Below, piece after piece: positions 42,187 through 55,294 of a stretch of DNA of 64,000 nucleotides. The notes beneath the pieces were generated by a model. It was not told the DNA's origin, searched no databases, and was given only the letters and a program-made list of their open reading frames with translations. The stretch lies in assembly GCA_014654265.1 (NCBI GenBank), contig JACWDI010000002.1:1-64000 (forward strand), in the 5' to 3' direction. The position numbers were made by a program, and so were the translations under genes. Numbering within the stretch: the stretch's first letter is position 1; every line of letters begins with the position of its first letter. The DNA comes from Pelagibacterales bacterium SAG-MED11. GTDB lineage: Bacteria; Pseudomonadota; Alphaproteobacteria; Pelagibacterales; Pelagibacteraceae.

Positions 42187-44070
42187 CTAAATATCCAAAT
42201 ATTTTTTATTATTAATTGACTCTCTTAATTGATGTCTATCAATAATTGTTTTAAATAATTTTTTTGCCATTGGAGCTGCTGTAGTGCTTCCATTTCCTCC
42301 ATGCTCAACTAAAATACTAACTGCATAACGTGGGTTTTTATACGGACCATATGCTATATAAAGAGCGTGATCTCTTTCCTCATAAGGAATTTGAAAAGTT
42401 TTTAAATCTAACTCACGATCTCTCTCAGTAATTTTTTTAACCTGAGCTGTTCCAGTTTTTCCTGCAAATTGATATTTTGGATCATCAATTCTAGATTTAT
42501 AAGAAGTTCCTCTTACTTCATTGGTTGAGGCAAACATTGCATCTTGAACAATCTTAATATTTTTAGAATTTTTATACAATGGCGTGAATTTATCGATTGG
42601 TGATACCTTGTTTTCATCATCTATAACTATTTTTGGATAAATCTTATAGCCTCCATTCGCAATTTGAGCAGTCATTAAACATAATTGAATCGGAGTTGTT
42701 TGAATATAGCCTTGACCAATTCCAGTAATTACAGTTTCTCCCAATACCCAACTTTGTCCTAAAGCATTTTTCTTCCATTGTGTATTTGGAATTAAACCTT
42801 TTTTTTCAATGTTAAATAGATTGCCAAAAACTTCTTTTCCTAATCCAAATTTTTTAGCAGTTTCACTTAATCGATCTACTCCAAGTTTTCTTGCTATCTC
42901 ATAAAAATAGTTATCACACGATTGTTTCATTGCATTTCTTAAATTCACAAATCCATGCCCCTCCTTTTTCCAACAATGATAAGTTTGACCGTAGAGCTCT
43001 AATGGATGTTTATGCCCCCTACAATTAACAGTAAAATTAGTATTAATAATTCCATTCTCTAAAGCTGATAAAGCAACAATAGGTTTAATAGTTGACCCAG
43101 GAGAATAATTTCCCTGTAAAGTTTTATTAACCAATGGTTTCATTGGATCATTACGAATAATTTGCCAATCATCTTGGCTTATGCCAAAAACAAATAGGTT
43201 AGGATCAAATGAAGGAGAAGAATGCATTGCAATTACCTCACCTGTATAAATATCCATGACGCAGATAGATCCAGCCTGATCTTTTAGTAATTCATTGGAT
43301 AATTGTTGGACTTTAGTATCCACTGTTAACCTGAGAGATTTACCTTTCTCTCCTTTTTGAAACTCTAACTGACTAATTCTTCTTCCATAAGCATTTACTT
43401 CATATCTCTCAATATCATTAGAGCCAATAAGTTGTTTTTCAAAAGATTTTTCTAAACCTACTTTTCCAATTTTAAGACCAGGTACAAAATTTTTCTTTAT
43501 CACTTCATTATTTTCAATATCTTGCTCATTTGCCTGACTTACATATCCGATAACATGCGTAAAATTAGATCCAAAAGGATAATTTCTAGAAATAGAAATA
43601 ACTGGCTTAACACCATTTAGATCATAAAGATGATTGTTAATTTTTGAGAATTTTTTCCAACTTAGATTATCTGATACAATTAAAGTTTCCCATGACTTAA
43701 TCTCATTTTTCTTTTTTATTATTCTTTTAAATTCTTTATCACTCAACTCTAGTAAATCTTTTATTCTATAAATTACATATCTAAAATCTTCTACTTGTTC
43801 TGGAATAATATGTAATTGATATGCCTCAAAATTACCCGCAATAACATTTCCAAAATAATCATGAAATTCTCCCCTTACAGGAGCTAACTTCCATTCTCTT
43901 ATTCTATTTTTATCTGAAAGAGTTAAATATTTCTTATTTTCTTTAACCTGTAAAAAAAATAATCGACTTATTAATCCAATCATTATAAAAAACTTTACTG
44001 AGCCAGTAATAAACATTCTTCTATTTATAGAATTAAGTTTTTTTACATTATCACTAGATGAATTAATCAT
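42187..44070 (-). CDS. mrdA: penicillin-binding protein 2 (MrdA)
   Basis: A 627-residue class B transpeptidase, the cross-linking partner of RodA. An N-terminal anchor (KFFIMIGLISRLFFLQV) precedes the pedestal domain, then the penicillin-binding domain with SPGSTIKP (active Ser and Lys), SCDNYF (SxN) and KTGTAQV (KTG). The N-terminal EWKLAPVRGEFHDYFG matches the R(G)xIxDRxG region of PBP2. It overlaps mreD by 8 bp. Confidence 0.95.
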   Translation of the reverse strand: MINSSSDNVKKLNSINRRMFITGSVKFFIMIGLISRLFFLQVKENKKYLTLSDKNRIREWKLAPVRGEFHDYFGNVIAGNFEAYQLHIIPEQVEDFRYVIYRIKDLLELSDKEFKRIIKKKNEIKSWETLIVSDNLSWKKFSKINNHLYDLNGVKPVISISRNYPFGSNFTHVIGYVSQANEQDIENNEVIKKNFVPGLKIGKVGLEKSFEKQLIGSNDIERYEVNAYGRRISQLEFQKGEKGKSLRLTVDTKVQQLSNELLKDQAGSICVMDIYTGEVIAMHSSPSFDPNLFVFGISQDDWQIIRNDPMKPLVNKTLQGNYSPGSTIKPIVALSALENGIINTNFTVNCRGHKHPLELYGQTYHCWKKEGHGFVNLRNAMKQSCDNYFYEIARKLGVDRLSETAKKFGLGKEVFGNLFNIEKKGLIPNTQWKKNALGQSWVLGETVITGIGQGYIQTTPIQLCLMTAQIANGGYKIYPKIVIDDENKVSPIDKFTPLYKNSKNIKIVQDAMFASTNEVRGTSYKSRIDDPKYQFAGKTGTAQVKKITERDRELDLKTFQIPYEERDHALYIAYGPYKNPRYAVSILVEHGGNGSTTAAPMAKKLFKTIIDRHQLRESINNKKYLDI

Positions 44071-44569
44071 TTATACCTTTTAGATAAAATTTAAATATTG
44101 TAAGAAAAATAAGATAAAATAAGAAAGTAAAAAAAGTATTAACCACGTAACCCCACAATATTAAATTATATGAAAAAAATAATGTTAAAATTGAGTAATT
44201 CAAAGAGTTAACTAAAATTATAACAAATAAAAAATAAAACCAATCTTTTGTTTGATTAGGTCTAATTGTAATATTTCGAAAATATGATGTTGCTATACAA
44301 ATTATCATGAAAGATAAGCTGCTTAAACCAAGAGGTAAACCTACAACAGTATCATTAATCAATCCTGCCAAAAAAACTAAAAGATAATCAAAGTTTTTAA
44401 AATCTTTTAATGTGAAAAAAAAAATTAAAATAAAAGGAAAGTTGAAAGAGAAAAAGTCAAGGTCTAAATAATTAACATCAAATTCATTTAATACAGACAC
44501 ATATAAAACAACTATCGGCAACCAAGCGTAAAATTTTGAGAAAAAACCTTTAGATTTTAAACTAGTCAT
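44063..44569 (-). CDS. mreD: rod-shape protein MreD
   Basis: A 168-residue, about five-helix inner-membrane protein. The sequence itself is poorly conserved, but length, hydrophobicity, LVFLAGLINDTVVGLPLGLSSLSFM (the conserved D...P.G region) and its place between mreC and mrdA make the call secure. It overlaps mreC and mrdA by 8 bp each. It links MreC/MreB to the elongation synthases. Confidence 0.9.
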   Translation of the reverse strand: MTSLKSKGFFSKFYAWLPIVVLYVSVLNEFDVNYLDLDFFSFNFPFILIFFFTLKDFKNFDYLLVFLAGLINDTVVGLPLGLSSLSFMIICIATSYFRNITIRPNQTKDWFYFLFVIILVNSLNYSILTLFFSYNLILWGYVVNTFFTFLFYLIFLTIFKFYLKGIND

Positions 44570-45797
44570 TAATTATTGTTCCCTTGTTTAAAACACACTT
44601 TTTATATTCGTCACTTCCAGGTTCAAAACCTATAGATTTTTGAAAAAGTTTATTAGATTTGCGACACTTATGCCCAAATTCTAAATTAAGTCTTAAAAAT
44701 TCTAATTCTGTTTTATCGATATTAAACTGGCTAATTGTAATATTTTTAGATGATAATTCATTATTTAATATCAATAACTTATTGTTAAGATTATTTATTT
44801 CACTTTTTAAATCTATGTTTTCTTCTAAAAATTTAGAATTAGTCTCCTGAAAAATTTTAAGTTCATCTTCTAAAATTTTTAGTTTTGCATCTAAAGTATT
44901 GTTAGTTTCATTGTCAGGTTCAATAGTATTTTGGTCTGGTATCTCAAATGTAGTTGTTATTTCAGCAAAAACATATTTAAGTTGAGAAAAATCACTATAA
45001 AATTCTACACTAAATTCAGTTGATGAATTTTCTTTAATAATTTTCAGTGTTCCTATTGGAATTCCACTTTTAAAAATTGCCCCTGTTCCAGAGGTATAAA
45101 TTATACTTTTTTCCTCAATTTCCTCAGAAAGGCCATCTTTAATATATTTAATTTGACCATAATTATCTCCTGTACCTGTAACTATTGCCTGAATATTTTG
45201 AGGTGCGATTGTAACAGGAACATTAGAATTTAGGTCAGATAATAATAATACTCTTGAGGTCTTATAATTAACTTCTATTACTCTACCCACTAAATATGAC
45301 TGATCATATATGTTAGTGCCAATTTTGATATTATCTTTACTACCTTTGTTAATAATTATACTTTTTAAAAAAGGACTTTCATGATCAACTATAATTTTTG
45401 CCAAAATTTTATCTGAAGTTGAAACATAGTCATTGATTAACTCTTTTAATTCTCTATTTTCATTTTGAATTATCTCACTAGAGACGAAGTTTGATTTTAA
45501 TTTACTTAATTCTAATCTTTTTTTTTTATAATCATTAAAAAAAGTTGTATAGTCAGTTACTTCTATAAATGTATCCTTAATAAAGTTTTCTGGAATTGAT
45601 ACTACAAAAGAAGATCTGTAAACTAATTCATTAATTCCTATTTTAAGATATCTTACAGCTTTAAAATCTAGATTTGATAATACAATTATAAAAATGGAAG
45701 CAAATACTAAACTAAGTAAAGAAAATTTTTGCTGGGTACTTTTTTTTAAAAAAGCAGATCTGATTGCTATTATAAAATCATCTCTGCTTGATGCCAT
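44562..45797 (-). CDS. mreC: rod-shape protein MreC with a cysteine-bearing C-terminal extension
   Basis: MreC, anchored by one helix (LLSLVFASIFIIVLSNL) with a coiled coil and two periplasmic beta-barrel domains (ILAKIIVDHESPFLKSIIINKGSKDNIKIGT is typical). It has 411 residues, longer than most MreC proteins. From about residue 285 there is a low-complexity link, a second coiled coil (LEDELKIFQETNSKFLEEN, then EINNLNNKLLILNNELSSK) and a tail with two Cys: HKCRKSNKL and IGFEPGSDEYKKCVLNKG. That tail resembles the C...GFxPGTxxFxxC motif found at ends of other alphaproteobacterial envelope proteins. Confidence 0.9.
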   Translation of the reverse strand: MASSRDDFIIAIRSAFLKKSTQQKFSLLSLVFASIFIIVLSNLDFKAVRYLKIGINELVYRSSFVVSIPENFIKDTFIEVTDYTTFFNDYKKKRLELSKLKSNFVSSEIIQNENRELKELINDYVSTSDKILAKIIVDHESPFLKSIIINKGSKDNIKIGTNIYDQSYLVGRVIEVNYKTSRVLLLSDLNSNVPVTIAPQNIQAIVTGTGDNYGQIKYIKDGLSEEIEEKSIIYTSGTGAIFKSGIPIGTLKIIKENSSTEFSVEFYSDFSQLKYVFAEITTTFEIPDQNTIEPDNETNNTLDAKLKILEDELKIFQETNSKFLEENIDLKSEINNLNNKLLILNNELSSKNITISQFNIDKTELEFLRLNLEFGHKCRKSNKLFQKSIGFEPGSDEYKKCVLNKGTIIND

Positions 45798-45802
45798 CTT
45801 TC

Positions 45803-48414
<2,612 letters not shown>

Positions 48415-48479
48415 ATAAAAGTTTTATTTAAGAAATATACAACCTCTCGTATAGATTGCAAAATAAAATAATAATTTTC

Positions 48480-48494
48480 GCCCCAATATGGAGC
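48480..48494 (-). terminator. weak hairpin between ilvC and leuA
   Basis: On the minus strand, GCTCC-ATATT-GGGGC forms a 5-bp stem with one G-T pair, followed by GAAAATTATTATTTT. It may reduce or end transcription after ilvC, but the stem is short and the T-tract interrupted. Confidence 0.3.
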
Positions 48495-48500
48495 TAAAGT

Positions 48501-49538
<1,038 letters not shown>

Positions 49539-49542
49539 TTAT

Positions 49543-50091
49543 TTATTTAAAAACTTCTGCCCCTCTTGTCATAGCTATAGCTCCAGTTCTTGATGTGCTA
49601 GTTAAGCCAAAAGGTTTTAATTTTTTACTCATTTTGTCAATTTCTCGCCTTAAAGCAGTTATTTGGATAACAATGGATTGTTTAGTTTTATCCAATATAA
49701 CTGGATTAAAGCTTTTACAGGCTTTAAGTGTTTTTTCTATCTTTTTTTTATTTCCAACAACTTTAAGTAGAGCCATTTCTTTAAATATTACTTTTTTATC
49801 TTCTCTTTTAAAATCAGCTACTTTATGAACAGGGACTAATTTTTTCAATTGTAACTTAATTTGATCTATTACTTGAGGAGTTCCTGTAGTTACAATTGTA
49901 ATCCTAGAAATGTTTTTTTTTGCGTCAACTTCCGCTACAGCCAAAGACTCAATATTATAACCTCTACCAGAAAACAAGCCCACCACTCGAGCTAATACTC
50001 CAGATTCATTATCAACCCAAACAACAAAAATGTGTGTGTCTAATTTACCTATCTTAGTTGGTATACTATATGCTGATTTTGCTTTTGCCAT
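49543..50091 (-). CDS. ilvN: acetolactate synthase small (regulatory) subunit
   Basis: A 182-residue regulatory subunit with an N-terminal ACT domain (HIFVVWVDNESGVLARVVGLFSGRGYNIESLAV) that binds valine, and a C-terminal ACT-like part (LKPFGLTSTSRTGAIAMTRG). It starts 1 bp from the ilvB stop, and the pair forms the acetohydroxyacid synthase complex. IlvH is the equivalent name. Confidence 0.94.
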   Translation of the reverse strand: MAKAKSAYSIPTKIGKLDTHIFVVWVDNESGVLARVVGLFSGRGYNIESLAVAEVDAKKNISRITIVTTGTPQVIDQIKLQLKKLVPVHKVADFKREDKKVIFKEMALLKVVGNKKKIEKTLKACKSFNPVILDKTKQSIVIQITALRREIDKMSKKLKPFGLTSTSRTGAIAMTRGAEVFK

Positions 50092-51857
50092 TAAACTAAT
50101 GCTTTGCCTTTTCCTGTAATCTTATTTTCCTCTTTATCATTAGGTCCTAAAATCATTTGATTGTGAGGCTTTCCAGAAGGTATCATTGGAAAGCAGTTTT
50201 CATTTGGGTCAACCTGACAGTCAAATATTACAGGGCCATTGTGATCAATCATTTCTTTAATCTTTGAATCAAGTTCATCTGGATTATCAACTTTAATTCC
50301 TTTACATCCATAAGCCTCAGCTAATTTTACAAAATCAGGTAAGGCTTCTGAATAACTTTCAGAATAGTTTTTTTCATGTAATAACTCCTGCCATTGTCTA
50401 ACCATTCCCATATATTGATTATTTAAAACAAAAATTTTGATAGGTAAATTGTATTGAACTGCTGTAGACATTTCTTGCATAGTCATTAAAACTGAAGCCT
50501 CTCCAGCTATATCAATAACAAGTTTATCTGGATGGGCGATTTGAACACCTACAGCTGCAGGAAGACCATATCCCATAGTTCCAAGTCCCCCAGATGTCAT
50601 CCATCTATTTGGTTTGTTAAATTTGTAATGTTGTGCAGCCCACATTTGATGTTGACCAACTTCTGTAGTTACAAAGGTATCTTGGTTTTTTGTTAATTCA
50701 TATAGTCTTTGAACAGCATGTTGAGGTTTAATAGTTTTTTCACTATTAATAAAACCTAAAGAATTTTTTGTTCTCCATTTTTGTATCTGTTCCCACCATT
50801 TAGAAATATTTTGCTTATTTGATATCTTAGAACCATTTTGTTTTTTATTGATCTTTTTAATTGTAGTTTTAAGAACTTCATTAACGTCACCAACTATTGC
50901 TAAATCTACTTTTATAATTTTATTAATTGATGATGGATCAATATCAATATGTACCTTTTTTGATCTTGGTGAAAATTCATCTATCTTTCCTGTTATCCTA
51001 TCATCAAATCTTGCTCCAATATTGATTAATAAATCACAATCATGCATTGCATTATTTGCTTCATAGGTTCCATGCATTCCTAGCATTCCTATAAATTGAT
51101 TGTCATCACCAGGAAACGCGCCAAGTCCTTGCAATGTAGATGTAATTGGAAAGCCAATTAATCTAACAAACTCTCTCAGAGACTCACTTGCTTTTGGACC
51201 AGAATTAATAACACCACCACCAGTATAAATTACTGGTTTTTTTGCTTTTGAAATTAAATTAATTAATTCATTAATTTCATCTTGTGAAAATTTATTATGT
51301 AATTTTTCATTAATTTTTTTTTCTATTTTTGGTTTTGAATAATTTGTTTTAGCAAATTGAATATCTTTAGGTATATCAACTAGTACTGGGCCTGGTCTTC
51401 CTGTAGTTGCAACTCGAAAGGCTTCATGCATAATTTTAGGTAAATCTTTAATGTCTTTAACTAACCAATTATGTTTTGTACATGGTCTGGTAATTCCTGT
51501 TGTATCACATTCTTGAAAGGCATCAGTTCCAATTAAGTGAGTTGGTACTTGTCCTGATATACATACTAAAGGAACAGAGTCCATATATGCATCAGTTAAA
51601 GCTGTGACAACATTAGTTGCACCTGGACCAGATGTTACTAGAACTACTCCAGGTTTACCTGAAGATCTTGCATAGCCTTCTGCTGCATGTCCTGCACCCT
51701 GTTCATGTCTGACTAAGATATGTTTAATAGTTGAATGATTTTTAAGTTCATCATAAATTGGTAGTACAGCTCCACCTGGATATCCAAAAATAAACTTAAC
51801 ATCTTGATCTTCAAGACATTTAAATACTATTTCAGCGCCTGAATATAATTTGGACAT
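50091..51857 (-). CDS. ilvB: acetolactate synthase large subunit
   Basis: A 588-residue thiamine-diphosphate enzyme making acetolactate from pyruvate. The conserved Glu lies in [19 protein letters not shown], and the diphosphate/magnesium motif is [39 protein letters not shown]. No Shine-Dalgarno sequence is evident before ATG; instead a hairpin (51862-51889) ends 4 nt upstream of it. It begins the ilvBNC-leuA group, 53 bp after miaA. Confidence 0.95.
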   Translation of the reverse strand: MSKLYSGAEIVFKCLEDQDVKFIFGYPGGAVLPIYDELKNHSTIKHILVRHEQGAGHAAEGYARSSGKPGVVLVTSGPGATNVVTALTDAYMDSVPLVCISGQVPTHLIGTDAFQECDTTGITRPCTKHNWLVKDIKDLPKIMHEAFRVATTGRPGPVLVDIPKDIQFAKTNYSKPKIEKKINEKLHNKFSQDEINELINLISKAKKPVIYTGGGVINSGPKASESLREFVRLIGFPITSTLQGLGAFPGDDNQFIGMLGMHGTYEANNAMHDCDLLINIGARFDDRITGKIDEFSPRSKKVHIDIDPSSINKIIKVDLAIVGDVNEVLKTTIKKINKKQNGSKISNKQNISKWWEQIQKWRTKNSLGFINSEKTIKPQHAVQRLYELTKNQDTFVTTEVGQHQMWAAQHYKFNKPNRWMTSGGLGTMGYGLPAAVGVQIAHPDKLVIDIAGEASVLMTMQEMSTAVQYNLPIKIFVLNNQYMGMVRQWQELLHEKNYSESYSEALPDFVKLAEAYGCKGIKVDNPDELDSKIKEMIDHNGPVIFDCQVDPNENCFPMIPSGKPHNQMILGPNDKEENKITGKGKALV

Positions 51858-51861
51858 TCAG

Positions 51862-51889
51862 CCAATCTAGCTGAAGTTGTGCTGATTGG
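51862..51889 (-). promoter_or_regulatory. hairpin just upstream of the ilvB start codon
   Basis: On the minus strand, CCAATC pairs with GATTGG around a 16-nt loop, and the stem ends 4 nt before the ilvB ATG. A competing pairing of CAGC with GCTG, or AGCC with GGCT, is also possible. It could tune translation of the branched-chain amino acid genes. No leader peptide rich in Ile, Leu or Val is visible. Confidence 0.35.
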
Positions 51890-51910
51890 TCAAGGCTAAG
51901 TAAGAGATAT

Positions 51911-52819
51911 CTAAATTTTTTTTAAGAATTTCTTTAGGACAGCGGGATTCATTTTGATCCAATTTTGCATGTTGCCTCTAGCCCAAGTGCTTTGTCTTTT
52001 AGCATATTGTCTAGTCTTTATTGATATTTTCTCGATAACTTGATCAATTCCAATTTTTTTTTGGATATATTGATTAATCTCATTAATTCCAATAGCTTTG
52101 TGGGCTGTCTTATCTTTACGAACTTTTATTTTAATAAACCTTTTTACCTCCAGCACGGCTCCTTTTTTGATCATTTCTTTAGCTCTTAAACTAATTCTAT
52201 CTAAAAGCTCATTTCTAGGAAAATCTATATAAATCTTATAAAAATCTTTCTTTTCATAATTAGATTTAGTTTTTTTAAACCAATCATAAATGGAACTTTT
52301 AGTAAATGACTTAACCTCGTAAGCTCTTATACATCTTTGAGTATCTGAGTAATTGAGATTATATTTAACTAGGGGATCTAACTTTATTAACCTTGAAAAA
52401 AATCTTTTAGGTCCAATCTTTTTATGTAACGATCTAATCTTTTCTCTAAATTTTACTGGAACGCTTGGAATATTAACTAAGCCATCGGTTAATGCCTTAA
52501 AATACAAACCTGTACCACCAACTATAATTGGGACTTTTTTCCTTTTTTTTAAATTTAAAATTTTTTGATCAATTAATTTTAACCAATCCCCTGTGGAAAA
52601 ATTTTTTGTTACACTTTGGAAACCATACAAATGATGTTTAATTTTTTGATAATCTTTTTTAAAAGGTCTAGCAGACAAAACTTTAAGTTCTTTGTATACC
52701 TGCATGCTATCTGCATTTATTATTTCACCATCAATTTTTTTTGCTAGTTTAACTGCAAAATTAGATTTACCAGATGCCGTAGGTCCGTAAATTAAAATAA
52801 TTTTGGATTTTAAATCCAT
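51911..52819 (-). CDS. miaA: tRNA dimethylallyltransferase
   Basis: A 302-residue enzyme that adds an isopentenyl group to A37 of tRNAs reading UNN codons. It has the P-loop GPTASGKSNFAVKLAKK, NADSMQVYKELKVLSARP, the VGGTGLYFKAL motif and RQYAKRQSTWARG near the C-terminus. It lies 3 bp after the HtrA-type gene start-to-stop junction, within the same minus-strand block. Confidence 0.95.
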   Translation of the reverse strand: MDLKSKIILIYGPTASGKSNFAVKLAKKIDGEIINADSMQVYKELKVLSARPFKKDYQKIKHHLYGFQSVTKNFSTGDWLKLIDQKILNLKKRKKVPIIVGGTGLYFKALTDGLVNIPSVPVKFREKIRSLHKKIGPKRFFSRLIKLDPLVKYNLNYSDTQRCIRAYEVKSFTKSSIYDWFKKTKSNYEKKDFYKIYIDFPRNELLDRISLRAKEMIKKGAVLEVKRFIKIKVRKDKTAHKAIGINEINQYIQKKIGIDQVIEKISIKTRQYAKRQSTWARGNMQNWIKMNPAVLKKFLKKI

Positions 52820-52822
52820 AAA

Positions 52823-54229
52823 TTAGTTTAATTTAACACCTATATATCTTCTTTGATTTTGATTATTGTAAATAACTAATAATATAGTTTTTTGATTAGT
52901 ACTTAGAACTTTCTCTACTGCTTGATTTAAATCATTCACATTTCTTATTTTTTTCTTTTGAGCTTCTAAAATTATACTATTCAATTCTATAGAATTTAAT
53001 AAAGGACTATTACTATCAATTTTTGTGACAACCAATCCACGAGTTTGATTTGGTAAATTTCTTGATTTTATATCTTCTTTTGAAACTTCTCTTACATTTA
53101 TTTTTAATTTTTCAATTCTTAAATCTTTTGGTTCTGAGTTTTGTTCAGCGACCTTAAAATCCTCTGAAGTTTCTAATCTTCCTAAAGTAATTATTTTCGT
53201 AATTTCTTTTTTATTTCTCCAAATTTTTACTTCAACTTTCTTACCTACTTCTGTTCTTGCAACAATCATCGGAAGTTGTTTCATTTCTTGAATTCTTTGT
53301 CCGTCAAATTCTAAAATTATATCTCCAGCTTTAACACCTCCTTTATCAGATGGACTGTTTGCAGCTACACTAGCAACCAATGCTCCTCTTGGTTTATCTA
53401 ACTTTTCGACTTCTGCAATTTCTTTTGTAACGTCTTGAATTCTTACTCCCAGCCATCCTCTTTTTGTTTCACCAAATTTAATCAATTGATCAATTACAAT
53501 TTTTGCACTATTTGATGGTATAGAAAAACCAATTCCAATTGATCCACTTCTTCCTAAGATAGCTGTGTTAATTCCAATGACATCTCCATTCATATCAAAA
53601 AGTGGACCTCCAGAATTACCTTGGTTAATAGAAGCGTCTGTTTGAATATAATCTTCATATCTACTTAAACCGATAGAACGATTTCTTGCTGAAATTATCC
53701 CAGAGGTTACTGTTCCACCTAGTCCAAAAGGGTTTCCAATTGCAATTACCCAATCACCAATTCTTGCTTTATCCGAATTACCAAATTTAACTGGAATAAA
53801 TTTTTCATCAGTTTCTAATTGTAACACAGCAATATCAGATAAAGGGTCTGACCCTAACACCTTTGCTTTAAATTCCTTGTCTCCATTAACTCTAATAATA
53901 ATGTCTTTAGCATCTTGAATTACATGGTTATTCGTTACAACTATCCCTTTTTCATCAATTATAAAACCAGAGCCTAATGCTGCAGATGGTCTCTCTTGTG
54001 GTGTTCCAAATTCTTTAAACATATCCTCAAATGGTGATCCCGGAGGAAATTGAAAAGGAAATTGATTTGGTTGAGTTTTAACGATTGTTGTTGTTGAAAT
54101 ATTAACTACTGATGGCATTAGCTTCTCTGCTAAATCCGCAAATGAGCCTGGATAATCTTTTGAAAAAGAAATGGATTGAAAATTTAAGATTAATATTATT
54201 GATAATAAGAATGTTTTGATTTTTTTCAT
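52823..54229 (-). CDS. degQ: periplasmic Do-type serine protease (DegP/DegQ/HtrA)
   Basis: A 468-residue HtrA-family protease/chaperone. A signal peptide (FLLSIILILNFQSISFS) is followed by the trypsin-like domain with catalytic His in VVTNNHVI, Asp in PLSDIAVL and Ser in QGNSGGPLFD, then PDZ1 (GWLGVRIQDVTKEIAE) and PDZ2 near the C-terminus. It directly follows DUF2065 and hflC, a frequent proteobacterial order (hflK-hflC-DUF2065-degP). DegP versus DegQ cannot be decided by eye. Confidence 0.92.
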   Translation of the reverse strand: MKKIKTFLLSIILILNFQSISFSKDYPGSFADLAEKLMPSVVNISTTTIVKTQPNQFPFQFPPGSPFEDMFKEFGTPQERPSAALGSGFIIDEKGIVVTNNHVIQDAKDIIIRVNGDKEFKAKVLGSDPLSDIAVLQLETDEKFIPVKFGNSDKARIGDWVIAIGNPFGLGGTVTSGIISARNRSIGLSRYEDYIQTDASINQGNSGGPLFDMNGDVIGINTAILGRSGSIGIGFSIPSNSAKIVIDQLIKFGETKRGWLGVRIQDVTKEIAEVEKLDKPRGALVASVAANSPSDKGGVKAGDIILEFDGQRIQEMKQLPMIVARTEVGKKVEVKIWRNKKEITKIITLGRLETSEDFKVAEQNSEPKDLRIEKLKINVREVSKEDIKSRNLPNQTRGLVVTKIDSNSPLLNSIELNSIILEAQKKKIRNVNDLNQAVEKVLSTNQKTILLVIYNNQNQRRYIGVKLN

Positions 54230-54415
54230 TTAATTTTTTGTATAATAAATAATAATAAAACCTATTATAGCAAAGATTAATCCTCCAGTTCTTAATTGAC
54301 TGACCTTTACTAATTCTAACTTCTTTAACATATTTTTCATTTTTGATGGAAATATGGCATATAAAATACCTTCAATGAATAAGAATAGACCAAATGCAAT
54401 GATCAATTCCTTCAT
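54230..54415 (-). CDS. DUF2065 small membrane protein
   Basis: A 61-residue protein with two membrane helices (IIAFGLFLFIEGILYAIFP and TGGLIFAIIGFIIIYY) around a basic loop, the size and pattern of DUF2065 proteins found next to hflC. It lies 8 bp after hflC and abuts the HtrA-type gene. The function is unknown; context suggests a part in the HflKC/protease system. Confidence 0.85.
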   Translation of the reverse strand: MKELIIAFGLFLFIEGILYAIFPSKMKNMLKKLELVKVSQLRTGGLIFAIIGFIIIYYTKN

Positions 54416-54423
54416 TTGAAAAT

Positions 54424-55293
54424 TTAATTTGATTTAGGTTTTATATTTCCAAAGAATTTAAAAAACTCACTATCAGGAGATAAAATCAGTGATGTCTCTC
54501 CTCCAATTAAAGCTTTTTCATAAGCTTGCATAGCTCTATAAAATGCAAAAAATTCAGGGTCTTGGCCAAAAGCACCAGCAAAGATATTATTTCTTTTACC
54601 ATCTCCTTCACCCTTCATTATCTCTGATTTTTTTTGAGCATCTGCGAGTATTACGGTAACCTCTTTATCTGCAGTTGAAGTAATAGTTACAGCCATCTCT
54701 GCTCCTCTTGCTCTAAATTCTTTTGCTTCTCTTTCCCTTTCAGTTTGCATTCTTCTAAAAATTGCATCACTGTTTGCTTGAGGAAGGTCAGCTCTTTTTA
54801 TTCTCACATCATTAATTTTAATTCCAAAATTTTCAGCTTCATTATTTACACCTTCTTGTATTAAGGCCATCTGCTTGGTTCTATCTTCTGATAAAAGCGT
54901 TTGTAATTCTTGTTGACCTAAAACGTTTCTTATTCTCGAATTTATAATTGTTGCTAATCTTGATCTTGCAACTCTCTCATTTCCAACTGAAATATAAAAT
55001 TTTAAAGGATCTACAATTTGAAATCTTGCAAAAGCATCAACAATTAATCTTTTTTGGTCAGATGCAATTACTTCTTCTGGTGGGGTATCTAGATTTAAAA
55101 TTCTCTTATCTAAAAAAACAACGTTTTGGATAAATGGAATTTTAAAATTTAATCCTGGTTTTGAAATTATTCTTTTAGGATCACCAAATTGCAAAACAAT
55201 AGCTTGGTTCACTTCTTTAACTATAAAGATTGAAAAATATGCTGTTGCAACAAGCAAAGCAATTATCCCAGCAATAACTTTTCCCATATTCAT
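54424..55293 (-). CDS. hflC: HflC, FtsH-modulating SPFH protein
   Basis: A 289-residue SPFH/band-7 protein anchored by an N-terminal helix (IIALLVATAYFSIFIV). Typical segments are VNQAIVLQFGDPKRIISKPGLNFKIPF and RMQTEREREAKEFRARGAEMAVTITSTADKEVTVILADAQ. With HflK it forms a cage around the membrane protease FtsH. It follows hflK after 1 bp. Confidence 0.94.
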   Translation of the reverse strand: MNMGKVIAGIIALLVATAYFSIFIVKEVNQAIVLQFGDPKRIISKPGLNFKIPFIQNVVFLDKRILNLDTPPEEVIASDQKRLIVDAFARFQIVDPLKFYISVGNERVARSRLATIINSRIRNVLGQQELQTLLSEDRTKQMALIQEGVNNEAENFGIKINDVRIKRADLPQANSDAIFRRMQTEREREAKEFRARGAEMAVTITSTADKEVTVILADAQKKSEIMKGEGDGKRNNIFAGAFGQDPEFFAFYRAMQAYEKALIGGETSLILSPDSEFFKFFGNIKPKSN

Positions 55294-55294
55294 T

